Assembly (NCBI GenBank): GCA_028283745.1
Contig: JAPWJZ010000002.1
Span: forward strand, 1 to 64,000
From: Micavibrio sp.
Lineage (GTDB): Bacteria > Pseudomonadota > Alphaproteobacteria > Micavibrionales > UBA2020
Reading direction: 5' to 3'
Length of the DNA: 64,000 nt
Position numbers and translations under genes: made by a program. Position 1 is the first letter of the stretch. Each line of letters opens with the position of its first letter. The notes below the pieces were generated by a model. That model ran no database searches and was not told where the DNA came from. It was given only the letters and a program-made list of their open reading frames with translations. Below, piece by piece: positions 8,662 to 17,681 of the stretch.

Positions 8662-9515
8662 TCCTTAAAAGCGCCTTCAATGCCGTGCAGAACAAAGTGC
8701 GCGAAAAGAAGGCGGCGATTGCTGCCGCCCGCGCCTTTCACCTGCTGGCTTCCGAAAAACATGCGGATAACGCGGCGCAGATTGTGCAGATTTTAAAATC
8801 CACCCCCGCCGCACGGCAGACGCGGAACGGGGATGGCTATACGCCCCTGCAAGTCGCGCTGTACCAGGACAAGCTGAACGCGGCGGATACAATTTTACGC
8901 GCCTTCCCCGAAGACGCTGACATGCGTGACAAGGACGGCCGCACGCTGCTGATGGGCTATGCAACGCAAGGCTTCGGCCCTGCGGCGCAATTGCTGCTGG
9001 CGCGCGGCGCAGATGTTGCGCTGACCGACAAGAACGGGGATAGCGCACTGCACTACGCCATGAAAAACGCCGAAAGCGCCTTTGCCGCTGAATTGCTGCG
9101 CCGTGATGCACCCGTGAATGCCGCAAACAACCAGGGCGTCACGCCGCTGATGCTGGCGGCGGAGAGCGATGATAAAAGCCTGCTGCTGTCGTGCCTGCTG
9201 CTGGCCCGGGCGGATCTTGACATGAAGGACAGCAGCGGGCAAAACGCCACCATGGCTGCCATTCGCTGGGCGGCCTTTGATAATGCGGAGCGTTTATTGA
9301 AGGCAGGCGGCACGCCGGATTTTGACAGCCCCTTTATGCGCCATACGGTTGAAGCCGCGCAGAAAGAAAATAAACAGTCTTTCCTGCTGGCACTGCAGGC
9401 GGCAAAACCCGCCCGCACCGACCTGCAAAAGAAATGCGCAACCGAAATTGCCGAATGCCTTGCCCGCGGCGCTGGCCGCGTGACCTTGCTGAAGCCGGTC
9501 CGGTTCAAGAACTAG
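8658..9515 (+). CDS. Ankyrin-repeat protein, third of operon
   Basis: A 285-residue paralogue. The start overlaps the previous stop by four bases (ATGA), so the three genes form one coupled unit. A basic N-terminus (AVQNKVREKKAAIAAARAF) precedes five or so repeats, e.g. 'DKDGRTLLMGYATQGFGPAAQLLLARGADVAL' and 'DKNGDSALHYAMKNAESAFAAELLRRDAPVNA'. The last repeat has 'GQNATMAAIRWAAFDNAERLLKAGG'. The extreme C-terminus is L-L-K-P-V-R-F-K-N, the shared tail motif with almost nothing after it. It ends 19 bp from the convergent nadQ-like gene. Confidence 0.85.
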   Translation: MILKSAFNAVQNKVREKKAAIAAARAFHLLASEKHADNAAQIVQILKSTPAARQTRNGDGYTPLQVALYQDKLNAADTILRAFPEDADMRDKDGRTLLMGYATQGFGPAAQLLLARGADVALTDKNGDSALHYAMKNAESAFAAELLRRDAPVNAANNQGVTPLMLAAESDDKSLLLSCLLLARADLDMKDSSGQNATMAAIRWAAFDNAERLLKAGGTPDFDSPFMRHTVEAAQKENKQSFLLALQAAKPARTDLQKKCATEIAECLARGAGRVTLLKPVRFKN

Positions 9516-9534
9516 AAAACCTGAAAACCGAAAA

Positions 9535-10539
9535 TCAGAGTATCGAGGGTGAAAGCTTCATGCCCGGCGCCGGGCGCTCGTACACGATTTCCTTGCGGAA
9601 GCGGAACAGCGCAGCGGGGCGGCCACCGGCTTCGGCAGATTTTTTGCCGCTTACTTCCTCTACCATGCCTGAGCCTTCGACAAGGCGGCGGAAGTTTTGC
9701 TTGTGCAGGCTGTGGCCCACAATCGCCTCGACCGTTTTTTGCAGGTGCAGCAGGGTAAATTCCGGCGGCACCAGTTCAAACACCACGGGACGGTACTTCA
9801 ATTTGCCGCGCAGGCGGCCCATGGCGGTCGCCAGAATACGGCGGTGGTCGTAGAGCATGGAACGGCCCGGCACCAGCACGTAGTCAACCTTCGTGCCCTT
9901 GTCACGGATGGATTCGTACACCAGGCGCGCTTCGTACAGCAGCTCGTACCGCTCCAGCACTTTTTCCTCGTCCCACGGAATATCATCAAGGCCGAAGCAG
10001 AGATCGGCGCGGGTGCGGCGGTGGTTTTTTTCTTCCTTGCTGTCGGCCAGCGCAACCCAGCGCTTCAGGCCCAGCTCGATCACGTCATTGATGATCTTGG
10101 GCTTGCCAAGGCGCCAGTCTTCCCACGGGAAGTAGCTGTACCAGTCACCCCAGAAAACTTTTTCGGTCTGGCGCATGCGCGCCTGGTGGGTCAGCGCAAG
10201 GTAGCCGATGGAAACGACGCGGTGATTTTCCGCCGCCTGCCCCGCATAGCGGCCGCGGTTGCCGAAGGTATAGAGCTGCTCGACATAGCCGGGGTGCAGC
10301 GGGGTTTGTTCCGTCACATATGCGCGAAGGCCGGCTTCAAGGGTTGAATGTTTTTCAGGCTCGAAGGGGCCGAAGGGCAGCGCGTCGCCTTCTTCATTGG
10401 TCGGATGCACGCCGACGGACAGCGCGTGTTCCGCACCGCGGACGATGAAAACTTTCGGCTCCCCGTCATCGACGGAGACGACGACGGCGGAAAGACCGAT
10501 GATGATGGCTTGGTGCTCGGACATTTGGCGCGGAGTCAT
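9535..10539 (-). CDS. nadQ: NadQ/NrtR-like Nudix-fold transcriptional regulator of NAD synthesis
   Basis: A 334-residue protein with the layout of the alphaproteobacterial NadQ family (COG4111): an N-terminal Nudix-like domain (residues about 10-190, with 'EVKVFIVRG'-type strands and 'GYVEQLYTFGNRGRYAG') and a C-terminal winged helix ('KLKYRPVVFELVPPEFTLLHLQKTVEAIVG..LHKQNFRRLV'). The catalytic Nudix box (REUXEE) is not recognisable, so it is probably a ligand sensor and not a hydrolase. Known family members repress de novo NAD genes; nadA-nadB lie about 3 kb away with operator-like repeats. The start is MTPRQ, behind GGGGGA. It is downstream of the Sel1-protein gene on the same strand, 40 bp away. 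Confidence 0.8.
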   Translation of the reverse strand: MTPRQMSEHQAIIIGLSAVVVSVDDGEPKVFIVRGAEHALSVGVHPTNEEGDALPFGPFEPEKHSTLEAGLRAYVTEQTPLHPGYVEQLYTFGNRGRYAGQAAENHRVVSIGYLALTHQARMRQTEKVFWGDWYSYFPWEDWRLGKPKIINDVIELGLKRWVALADSKEEKNHRRTRADLCFGLDDIPWDEEKVLERYELLYEARLVYESIRDKGTKVDYVLVPGRSMLYDHRRILATAMGRLRGKLKYRPVVFELVPPEFTLLHLQKTVEAIVGHSLHKQNFRRLVEGSGMVEEVSGKKSAEAGGRPAALFRFRKEIVYERPAPGMKLSPSIL

Positions 10540-10579
10540 GACGCGGGAAATCCCCCTGATAAGGCGCTAGGCGCGACGA

Positions 10580-11974
10580 TTACTTGTCGTAGACCAGCGG
10601 CTGGTCTTTGGGGTTGGTGCCGCCGCCACTGCGCACCGGCACGGGTGACGCAGGATGGAAGATATTCGCCTGACGTTCCGCATTCGTCCTGTCGGACGGC
10701 GAAAGCTGGCCGGACAGGGTTTGCGAATTCTTGGCGACTTCCGCGTTCATGTCCGTTTCAGCAGACGTCATGTTGTGCAGCAGATTGTTCGGCTGCAGCT
10801 GGCTGCCTGCAATGCGGTACCACGTATAAGCCTTGATGGGGTCCTTGGTCACGCCGATACCATCGCGGTACATGCTGGCGAGTGAAATCTGCGCGAAAAT
10901 ATCGCCGTAGTTGGCGGCTTTCTCGTAGTACTGGCGGGCCTTCAGCACATCCTGCCGCGTGCCCTTGCCCAGTTCGTACATGCTGGCCAGCGCGACCATG
11001 GAGGGCGGATAGTTTTTATCGTCCGCCGCCATTTTGTACCAACGCAGCGCTTCTTTATAATCCTGCTGGATACCGGCGCCGGTCACTTTATCCGGCCCCG
11101 TTTCATACATGTAGCCAAGGCGGTGCATGGCTTTTTCATTGCCCTGTTCGGCGGCGTGAATGTACCACGTGAAAGCTTCGTTGATGCCGCCGTTCGCGCC
11201 CGCTTCACCCATTTCATACATCAGGGCGATGGTCATTTGCGAGGCAACGTGGCCTTGTTCGGCGGCGCGGCGGTACCAGTCCAGCGCGGCTTGCGTGTCT
11301 TTGGCGACACCCAGGCCATTGCGGTACATGTAACCCAGCGCGTTTTGCGCATACATGTCGCCCTGGTTTGCGGCGTAGGTGTACCAGCGTACGGCTTCCG
11401 CTTCGTTCTTCGGAATGCCGTCGCCAAGGCGGTACATGGTGGCAAGGTTATATTGCGCGCGCATATTGCCCTGCATGGCGGACTGCAGGAACCACTGCGC
11501 TGCCAGCGGCAGGTTTTTCGCATAGGGGCGGCCAAGGCGCAGCATGGTGGCAAGGTTGTTCTGCGCAATTGCATCGCCCATCTGCGCGGCTTTGGTATAC
11601 CACTTGAATGCCATTTTATCGTCGCGCTGCACGCCGTGGCCGGTCGAATAGATGTAACCCATGTAAACGACAGCGGGTAAATACTCCTGGTCCGCCGATT
11701 TACGGTACCAGTTGGCGGCGCTGTTGACGTCCTGCCCAGTGCCCAGGCCCGCGTCCAGCATATACGCAAGATAGTATTGCGCGCGCGGGTCGCCGGTGCC
11801 GGCAAGCTTGTAGAAATCTTTGTTGGCCTGGTCGTTATCGCCGTAGTTGAACGCGGCGATGGCATCGTCAAAAGTAATGTCGCTGGATTGCTGCGCCCGC
11901 GCCGGAAGCGGCGCGAGAGTGGCAGCGGTAAGGACTGCGGCCAGTACAACCGGAATGAAATGACGCTGTTGCAT
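10580..11974 (-). CDS. Exported Sel1-repeat (SLR) protein
   Basis: A 464-residue protein with a Sec signal peptide (FIPVVLAAVLTAATLAPLPARA, cleavage near residue 27). About nine or ten Sel1-like repeats of ~36 residues follow, with the usual 'A..WY..AA..G...AQ..LA.MY..G.G' pattern, for example 'AVRWYTYAANQGDMYAQNALGYMYRNGLGVAKD'. The last ~60 residues are a Pro/Ser-rich tail without repeats. Such proteins are periplasmic or surface scaffolds that organise partner complexes; in Legionella relatives some influence host interaction. The partner here is not evident from context. Preceded by a 167-bp gap and followed at 40 bp by the nadQ-like gene. Confidence 0.9.
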   Translation of the reverse strand: MQQRHFIPVVLAAVLTAATLAPLPARAQQSSDITFDDAIAAFNYGDNDQANKDFYKLAGTGDPRAQYYLAYMLDAGLGTGQDVNSAANWYRKSADQEYLPAVVYMGYIYSTGHGVQRDDKMAFKWYTKAAQMGDAIAQNNLATMLRLGRPYAKNLPLAAQWFLQSAMQGNMRAQYNLATMYRLGDGIPKNEAEAVRWYTYAANQGDMYAQNALGYMYRNGLGVAKDTQAALDWYRRAAEQGHVASQMTIALMYEMGEAGANGGINEAFTWYIHAAEQGNEKAMHRLGYMYETGPDKVTGAGIQQDYKEALRWYKMAADDKNYPPSMVALASMYELGKGTRQDVLKARQYYEKAANYGDIFAQISLASMYRDGIGVTKDPIKAYTWYRIAGSQLQPNNLLHNMTSAETDMNAEVAKNSQTLSGQLSPSDRTNAERQANIFHPASPVPVRSGGGTNPKDQPLVYDK

Positions 11975-12141
11975 ACGCTTGAATAACGCCCCTGAAAGAA
12001 GCCGCCAACCCTTGGACCCTGTCGCCCAAGGATAATACGGCAGAGGCCAGTATAAAAGCCTTTGCCGCCAAAATCCCCAACTTTTTTAAGGGGCTGACGG
12101 ATTTTTTGCCGATTTGCCCGAAGGCTGCCGGACGGAAAGCG

Positions 12142-12435
12142 TTACTCGACCATGCCGATGGCGGACATATAAAGGTCCAGCAGCTCTTGCTCTTCGCGGC
12201 GTTTTTCGAGGTTGCTTTTGCGTAATGAGACAATCTTACGCATAATCTTGGCATCAAAGCCCGTGGCCTTGGCTTCGCCGTAAACATCCTTGATGTCTTC
12301 GGCGAGGGATTTCTTTTCCTCTTCGAGGCGCTCGACGCGCTCGATGAAGGATTTCAGGCGGGCACCGGAAACGCCGCCAACGTCGGCAACTTCGGCATCA
12401 TCTTGATCGTCGGTTTTCAGATTCGTTTTTGGCAT
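12142..12435 (-). CDS. gapR: GapR-type nucleoid-associated protein (DUF2312)
   Basis: A 97-residue protein of the DUF2312 family. In Caulobacter this is GapR, which binds overtwisted AT-rich DNA ahead of replication forks and stimulates topoisomerases. Visible features are the acidic N-terminus, the coiled-coil 'GARLKSFIERVERLEEEKKSLAEDIKDVYGEAKATGFDAKIMRKIVSLRK' and the terminal 'EEQELLDLYMSAIGM', all typical at this length. Single gene between the Sel1 protein and the L,D-transpeptidase. Its presence is a good alphaproteobacterial marker. Confidence 0.92.
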   Translation of the reverse strand: MPKTNLKTDDQDDAEVADVGGVSGARLKSFIERVERLEEEKKSLAEDIKDVYGEAKATGFDAKIMRKIVSLRKSNLEKRREEQELLDLYMSAIGMVE

Positions 12436-12551
12436 AATTCGGCACCTCTTTTTGGAAGCCGCATCATAAGGCCTTCCGCCCCAAGGTCAATATGGAGAAT
12501 CATGCCGAAAGCCTTATTTGGGCGATATTTTGCGGGGATTTTAAGGAAGGC

Positions 12552-13082
12552 TTATTCCGCGCGCGGCGGCAGGATGGTGATATGGCTGGAAGTATCCAGC
12601 AGTTTCAAAACCTTCCGCAAATCATCGGGCTTCAACCCCACGCAACCGGCAGTAGGGGTAAAATCCGGCCGGGCGAGGTGCATGAAAATGGCGGAGCCTC
12701 TGCCTGCTTCCACGGGGTCGTCGTTATAGCCAATGACCACAACCATGTCATAAAGCGCGTCGTCCCGTGTCATGCGGTCAACGCCGCCGGTATGCGGCAG
12801 CACGACCTTGGTGTTATAGGCTGGGTCGGCGGGGTCTTCGCACCAGCCGGTATCGGGGGTCAGCACCTCGCACGGCAAGCCGGTTTCCGGCGGCGCATCC
12901 ATGCGGTCGGCGCGGTAAATAAGCTGGCGCAGCGGATAGGTGCCGATGGGCGTTGCGCCGTCGCCTTCCGCCTTTTCCAGCGTCACGCCGCCGCGGCCGA
13001 GCGTGCAGTCAAAACGGTTATTCCCGACGATCAGCACGGCAGTGGTCGCAGCGAAGGACTGGGTCTGGACGATAATGTTCAT
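12552..13082 (-). CDS. YkuD-domain L,D-transpeptidase-like protein
   Basis: A 176-residue protein of the ErfK/YbiS/YkuD fold. The active-site signature appears as 'FMHLARPDFTPTAGCVGL', with His and Cys in the spacing of L,D-transpeptidases that make 3-3 crosslinks in peptidoglycan. 'GDGATPIGTYPL' is the conserved substrate-loop motif. No signal peptide is apparent, as in the short YkuD proteins of many alphaproteobacteria. I chose the ATG at 13082; the alternative upstream start is a TTG adding six residues. Specific substrate unknown. Confidence 0.85.
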   Translation of the reverse strand: MNIIVQTQSFAATTAVLIVGNNRFDCTLGRGGVTLEKAEGDGATPIGTYPLRQLIYRADRMDAPPETGLPCEVLTPDTGWCEDPADPAYNTKVVLPHTGGVDRMTRDDALYDMVVVIGYNDDPVEAGRGSAIFMHLARPDFTPTAGCVGLKPDDLRKVLKLLDTSSHITILPPRAE

Positions 13083-13127
13083 AGGGTCATTCTGGCACAA
13101 CCCCGCGCCGCGTCAACGCTTTCAGTG

Positions 13128-14351
13128 TTAATTGGCAAGCGCGCGGTTATAGGCCATGTTGCCGGTTTTAAGCGCGGCGTATTTATCGAGGCCCATCATC
13201 ATTTTTTGCGCAATCAGCTCCGGCGGCACGACCTGGTTCTGAGGCAGTGCCACCGGGGCTTCTTGGGATGCGGGGGTCGCGGGCGTTGCGCCGTCAGCCG
13301 TTGTTGCCACGGGGGTCATTGCAGGAGACGTGGCCGTTTTGGCTGCGGGCGTTGCGCCCCCGCTTTGCAGAACCGGCCCGGGGTTGGGCGCTGTGAGGCT
13401 GGCCGGCTGCTTTTGCATCGACGCGAGATGCAGGGGTTTTAAATGCGGGGTCTGCGTCGAGGCAAAATCTTTGAAAACAATGTTCTTGCGGCCCGTATAG
13501 CCGCGGCTGGGGTCCGCCGCCGTGCGATTGGCAAGCGCCACATGCACGTTCTGCTCCTGCGGTGACAGGCTGGAAATGCCGTTGCCGGAAGCAGTGCTGC
13601 TTGCCTTGGCAATCACGCTGCCTGCCGCGGGTTCATGCACCGTCACGTCTTTGCTGAGGGAACGGATAATATTATCGGTTGCGACCTGCGCATATTCGGC
13701 GGAATTTTTTGTGCCTGCGCCCGTGTCGTTCCACGCGATATTCGCGCGCGGCAGCTGCGCCACCGCAACCTGCACATCATCCGCGCTGCTGGCGGCAGGG
13801 GTTGCGGCTTTGCTTTTCGGCGTCAGCATGGCCAGCATATTTTCGCCAAGGTCCTTGCCGGTTTTTTTTTCCACAATCGCGCTGGTCACGCCCACGGCTG
13901 TGCCAATCGGCCCGCCATACAGCGTGTCACCGGCAATGCGCGCCATGGGTGACATTTTATGGCCGGTGAGCTTGGCGTAAATGGTGCTGACGACAGGCAG
14001 ATGTTCCAGCGGGTTGATGGTGTCAAACACGCCGACAAGGAAATCCCAGAACGTGGTTTTTTTGTCGCTGCCGGAATCCGCATCCGGCGTTGCTTCGGAC
14101 TCTGCGTTTTCTTTGGCGAGGCCTGCCGTACGGTCATCATAATTACGGGCAGCCTGCACGGGGGCAGGCACGGTGATTTTCATGGAAGGTTCGGTTTCGG
14201 CCGTACCGGATGCCTGCTGCACCAGCTGGGCGAACTGGCCGCTATTCGCGCCGGCCGTTTTCGCGCTGGCGGCGGTGGACGCAACCGGCATGCCTGCCGT
14301 GCGGTCGTCCCCCTGTGCCTTGAAGGCATTATAGCCCTGCGCGTTAATCAT
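13128..14351 (-). CDS. Hypothetical protein divergent from flgK
   Basis: A protein of about 407 residues that I do not recognise. The start at 14351 (MINAQGYNAFK) follows AAGGAG. Low-complexity Ala/Pro/Thr-rich regions at both ends surround one ordered segment (residues about 115-210) containing 'FLVGVFDTINPLEHLPVVSTIYAKLTG' and 'ARIAGDTLYGGPIGTAVGV'. A short motif, DDRTAG, occurs twice near the N-terminus. The C-terminus ends 'MMMGLDKYAALKTGNMAYNRALAN'. There is no signal peptide. The divergent position next to flgK suggests a flagellum-linked role, as is common for uncharacterised genes in alphaproteobacterial flagellar loci. That is inference. Confidence 0.7.
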   Translation of the reverse strand: MINAQGYNAFKAQGDDRTAGMPVASTAASAKTAGANSGQFAQLVQQASGTAETEPSMKITVPAPVQAARNYDDRTAGLAKENAESEATPDADSGSDKKTTFWDFLVGVFDTINPLEHLPVVSTIYAKLTGHKMSPMARIAGDTLYGGPIGTAVGVTSAIVEKKTGKDLGENMLAMLTPKSKAATPAASSADDVQVAVAQLPRANIAWNDTGAGTKNSAEYAQVATDNIIRSLSKDVTVHEPAAGSVIAKASSTASGNGISSLSPQEQNVHVALANRTAADPSRGYTGRKNIVFKDFASTQTPHLKPLHLASMQKQPASLTAPNPGPVLQSGGATPAAKTATSPAMTPVATTADGATPATPASQEAPVALPQNQVVPPELIAQKMMMGLDKYAALKTGNMAYNRALAN

Positions 14352-14488
14352 AACCCTGCCGATCGCTCCTTTATATCTTAGGGGTATCTTTGCAAAGGCC
14401 ATGCCACTTATGCAGGCGTAAAACCGCCTATTGCTTAAACCATTGATTTCAAACAATAGGTTGAAAAACAGTCCTTATATATACGATC

Positions 14489-14504
14489 TGGCACGGGGAT
14501 TGCT
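14489..14504 (+). promoter_or_regulatory. Sigma-54 promoter of flgK-flgL
   Basis: TGGCACG at 14489-14495, four bases (GGGA), then TTGCT at 14500-14504. This matches the -24/-12 sigma-54 consensus (TGGCACG-N4-TTGCW) at every position and lies 33 bp before the flgK start. Sigma-54 control of hook and filament-stage genes is established in alphaproteobacteria such as Caulobacter. Confidence 0.85.
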
Positions 14505-14537
14505 TAGTAACGGGGTGGAGACATCTATCCTCTATTC

Positions 14538-16637
14538 ATGGTGCAAGAGATGACAACACTTTCATTAACATCGGCCCTTAGCGGCCTGAAAGCTGCCCAG
14601 CGGACACTGGACACCATCTCCACGAACATTTCCAACGCCTCGACCGAAGGCTATACCCGGAAAATTCTGCCGCAGGAAACGCTGGTCGTCGGCGGCATCG
14701 GCAATGGCGTGACACTGGATTCTATTATGCGCAACGTGGACAAAACGCTGCTGCGCGACCTTGTGACCCAAAACAGCGTATCGTCCGGCGCGGCGGTTGA
14801 AAAAAGCTTCCTTGACCGTATTCAGGCCTTCCATGGCTCGTCGGATGCGCAGACCGCCATTTCCAACCAGATCGGTGATTTGTCGGATGCTTTTGCCGCA
14901 TTGTCGCAGTCGCCGGACAATTCATCCGCCCTTAACTCTGTCGTCAAGTCGGCGCAGCAGGTGGCATCAACCTTCAACAAATTCTCCGACCTCACGACGC
15001 AGATGCGGAACGACGCCAATACGCAAATTTCCAGCGACGTCGATGCGGTCAACACGCAGCTGAAAAATATTGCCCAGCTGAACCGCCAGATTGGCCAGCT
15101 GACCGCGCAGGGTAAATCCACCGCCGACCTTGAAGACCAGCGCGACCTTGCCGTGCGCAACATTTCCAAGTACATGCAGGTATCGACCTATGCGGGTGAC
15201 AATAACCAGCTGGTTGTCATGACCAAACAGGGCCAGACGCTGGTGGATGATAACGCGCACCAGCTGGTCTTCAACAACACCAACCTTGCCGCCAATTCCT
15301 ATTACCCCGGCGGCGGCGCCAATGGCCTGTTCATCGACAGCGCCAGCGGCCCTGAAGTCACGCAAGGCCAGATTGGCGGCGAAATGGGCGCATTGTTCAA
15401 AATGCGCGATGACACGCTGCCCACCTATCAGGCGCAAATGGATGAGCTGGCGCAAAAAATGGCCAGCCGCTTTGACCAGCAGGGCCTGCGCCTGTTTACA
15501 GACAGTTCCGGCAACGTGCCCGCCAGCACGGCGGACCCCGCGCCCACCGGCTACGTCGGCTTTTCCGGCCAAATTCAGGTCAACGCCGCCGTGGTGGCAG
15601 ACCCGACGCTGCTGCGCAGCGGCACCTACGGCCAGGTCGTGCAATCCGGCTCGAACGAAATTATCCGTAAGGTGTCGGAATTCGCCTTTGGCGCCTATGC
15701 CTATGAAGAAGGCCGCGGCACGGCAGATATTTCCGCTGGCACGCTGTACGGCGCGCTGGGGCTGACGCAGAGCAACCGCATCAACGGCACCACCAGCCTG
15801 ACCAGCTATACGCCAAGCCTTGATGCCGCCCCGCACATGACACTGCCCGCCAGCTTCAGCATTGATGCCGGCGGCGGCCCCGTCAACATCACCATCAATC
15901 CCGGTGATACGGCGACGGACCTTGTCAACAACATCAATGCTTCCGTCGGCTCCAACGTTGCGTCGCTGTCGGGCACGGGCCAGCTGGTCTTTAATGCGGG
16001 CAGCGACATTACGCTTGGCGATACCGGCATTGGCACCGCGGGCATGGCGGACCTTGGCTTTAACTTTGGCACCTTCCCTGCGCAAAACCCGTCGTTCACC
16101 GTGCAGGTCGGCGCGCAATCGCCGGTCACCATTTCGATCAGCCCGACCGATACCGCAACCGAACTGCTGGCATCGCTCAACGCCATTCCGGGCTTAAGCG
16201 CGACCTTAAGCCCCGGCGGCGCGCTGGTAATGACCCCGACGCAGGGCGGCGACCTGACCGTACAAAACGTGACCGGCACGCCCCTGACCGCCATGGGCGT
16301 TAAGGTTGCGGGCGTTGCGCAAACGCCGATGCGTCAAAGCCACCTTGGCGCAGGCGGCAACCTTTCGACCGGCCTGCTTGCCAATAGCTCGCTTGCCGAT
16401 TACGCGCGGTCCATCGTTACCAGCCAGGCGGAAGATTCCAGCGCCGCGACGCAGACCGCCACGACCGAAAGCACCTATTTGACCACGCTTGATACCCGCA
16501 ATGCCGACCAGTCCGGCGTCAACATTGACGAGGAAGTGGCGGAACTGGTGCGGGTGCAAACCGCTTATTCCGCCGCCGCCCGCATGGTGTCGGCGACTGA
16601 AAAAATGCTCGACGACCTGCTGCAGACCGTCGGTTAA
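14538..16637 (+). CDS. flgK: Flagellar hook-associated protein 1 FlgK
   Basis: FlgK forms the first junction ring between hook and filament and is exported by the flagellar type III apparatus. At 699 residues it is larger than enteric FlgK, with extra beta-rich modules in the variable centre (residues about 410-590, 'VNITINPGDTATDLVNNINASVG' type). The conserved ends are clear: N-terminal 'ALSGLKAAQRTLDTISTNISNASTEGYTRK' and C-terminal 'NIDEEVAELVRVQTAYSAAARMVSATEKMLDDLLQTV'. The start could be the ATG at 14538 or the one four codons later (14550). It is driven by the sigma-54 promoter above and followed at 17 bp by flgL. Confidence 0.95.
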   Translation: MVQEMTTLSLTSALSGLKAAQRTLDTISTNISNASTEGYTRKILPQETLVVGGIGNGVTLDSIMRNVDKTLLRDLVTQNSVSSGAAVEKSFLDRIQAFHGSSDAQTAISNQIGDLSDAFAALSQSPDNSSALNSVVKSAQQVASTFNKFSDLTTQMRNDANTQISSDVDAVNTQLKNIAQLNRQIGQLTAQGKSTADLEDQRDLAVRNISKYMQVSTYAGDNNQLVVMTKQGQTLVDDNAHQLVFNNTNLAANSYYPGGGANGLFIDSASGPEVTQGQIGGEMGALFKMRDDTLPTYQAQMDELAQKMASRFDQQGLRLFTDSSGNVPASTADPAPTGYVGFSGQIQVNAAVVADPTLLRSGTYGQVVQSGSNEIIRKVSEFAFGAYAYEEGRGTADISAGTLYGALGLTQSNRINGTTSLTSYTPSLDAAPHMTLPASFSIDAGGGPVNITINPGDTATDLVNNINASVGSNVASLSGTGQLVFNAGSDITLGDTGIGTAGMADLGFNFGTFPAQNPSFTVQVGAQSPVTISISPTDTATELLASLNAIPGLSATLSPGGALVMTPTQGGDLTVQNVTGTPLTAMGVKVAGVAQTPMRQSHLGAGGNLSTGLLANSSLADYARSIVTSQAEDSSAATQTATTESTYLTTLDTRNADQSGVNIDEEVAELVRVQTAYSAAARMVSATEKMLDDLLQTVG

Positions 16638-16654
16638 AAAAGGAGTCACATGAT

Positions 16655-17671
16655 ATGACGACAGTTAATGGCCTTTCCTTCCTCAATTCCTCGCAGACCC
16701 AGACGGGCCGCCTGAAGGACCTCGCCTCGACGCTGAATGACCTCGAGCGTCAAATGTCTACATCCAAAAAATATGACACGCTGGCGGGTCTTGGCACCGA
16801 TTCCCTCAGCGTGCAGCGTTTGCGCATGGATAAAAACACGCTGGATACGTATTCCACCAACATCGACAACGCCACCAGCCGCATCAACCTGATGAGCCAG
16901 ACGATGACGAGCGCATCGGGGCTTGCCTCGCAGCTTGTTTCCGCCATCAATTCATCTGTTCTTGGCGGCAATACCGACATCAGCGAAATTACCACCCTCG
17001 CAAAGCAGGGCATGGCGTTTTTGGGCGACATGATGAACACGCAGCTGGACGGCCGCTACCTGTTCGCAGGGTCGGACACCACGGCGCAACCCTACAGCGA
17101 TTCAAACACCGCCAATGCCAACATGCAGGCGCAAATCACCGCGTGGCTGAACGGCACGCAGACGACCGCGCAGCTGACTGCGAACGTGAATGCGTTTTCG
17201 GCAAGCGACGTTGGCATTAACCCCGCGCTTTCTGGTTCCGGCAGCGTATCGGTCCGCGTTGATACCTCGACGGAAGTTGATTACACCGTCAAGGCCGACA
17301 ATTCCGGCATGCAGGATATCATGAAGGCGCTGGCGCTTGCCGCCAACCTGACCGCCCCCGGCGCCGGCGATACGCCGGATGCCACGCAGATGAATAACGT
17401 GCTGCGCCAGATTGCCACGATTGCCCAGGGCGGCGCGGATGCGCTGAACGCGCAGAACGCGCAGATCGGCAGCAAGTTCGATTTGATGAGCAGCATTCAG
17501 GATACGCACAAGCGCGACGCCGCAACCTATGAAACGCTGTTCAGCAGCAGCGAAAACGCCGATACCACCGAAGTGGTGGCCAAGGTGCAGCAGCTGCAAA
17601 CGCAGTTGGAAGCGTCTTATCAGGTGACAAGCATCGCCAGCAAGCTGTCGCTGGTGAACTTCATCAGCTAA
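16655..17671 (+). CDS. flgL: Flagellar hook-associated protein 3 FlgL
   Basis: FlgL is the second junction protein, between FlgK and the flagellin filament. The 338-residue product has the flagellin-type helices at both ends: 'LNDLERQMSTSKKYDTLAGLGTDSLSVQRLRMDK' near the N-terminus and 'KVQQLQTQLEASYQVTSIASKLSLVNFIS' at the C-terminus. 'LDGRYLFAGSDTTAQPY' is the usual central motif. The start follows AGGAG at good spacing. It is the last gene of the pair and converges on the RNase J-like gene with 10 bp between stops. Confidence 0.95.
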   Translation: MTTVNGLSFLNSSQTQTGRLKDLASTLNDLERQMSTSKKYDTLAGLGTDSLSVQRLRMDKNTLDTYSTNIDNATSRINLMSQTMTSASGLASQLVSAINSSVLGGNTDISEITTLAKQGMAFLGDMMNTQLDGRYLFAGSDTTAQPYSDSNTANANMQAQITAWLNGTQTTAQLTANVNAFSASDVGINPALSGSGSVSVRVDTSTEVDYTVKADNSGMQDIMKALALAANLTAPGAGDTPDATQMNNVLRQIATIAQGGADALNAQNAQIGSKFDLMSSIQDTHKRDAATYETLFSSSENADTTEVVAKVQQLQTQLEASYQVTSIASKLSLVNFIS

Positions 17672-17681
17672 GCCTGAATTT

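Noticed and set aside
13088..13100. Upstream TTG start for the L,D-transpeptidase
   Set aside because: Adds only six residues without a ribosome site; the ATG at 13082 is simpler.
14967..16118. 383-residue minus-strand frame in flgK
   Set aside because: Antisense of flgK, which is collinear with the family at both ends.
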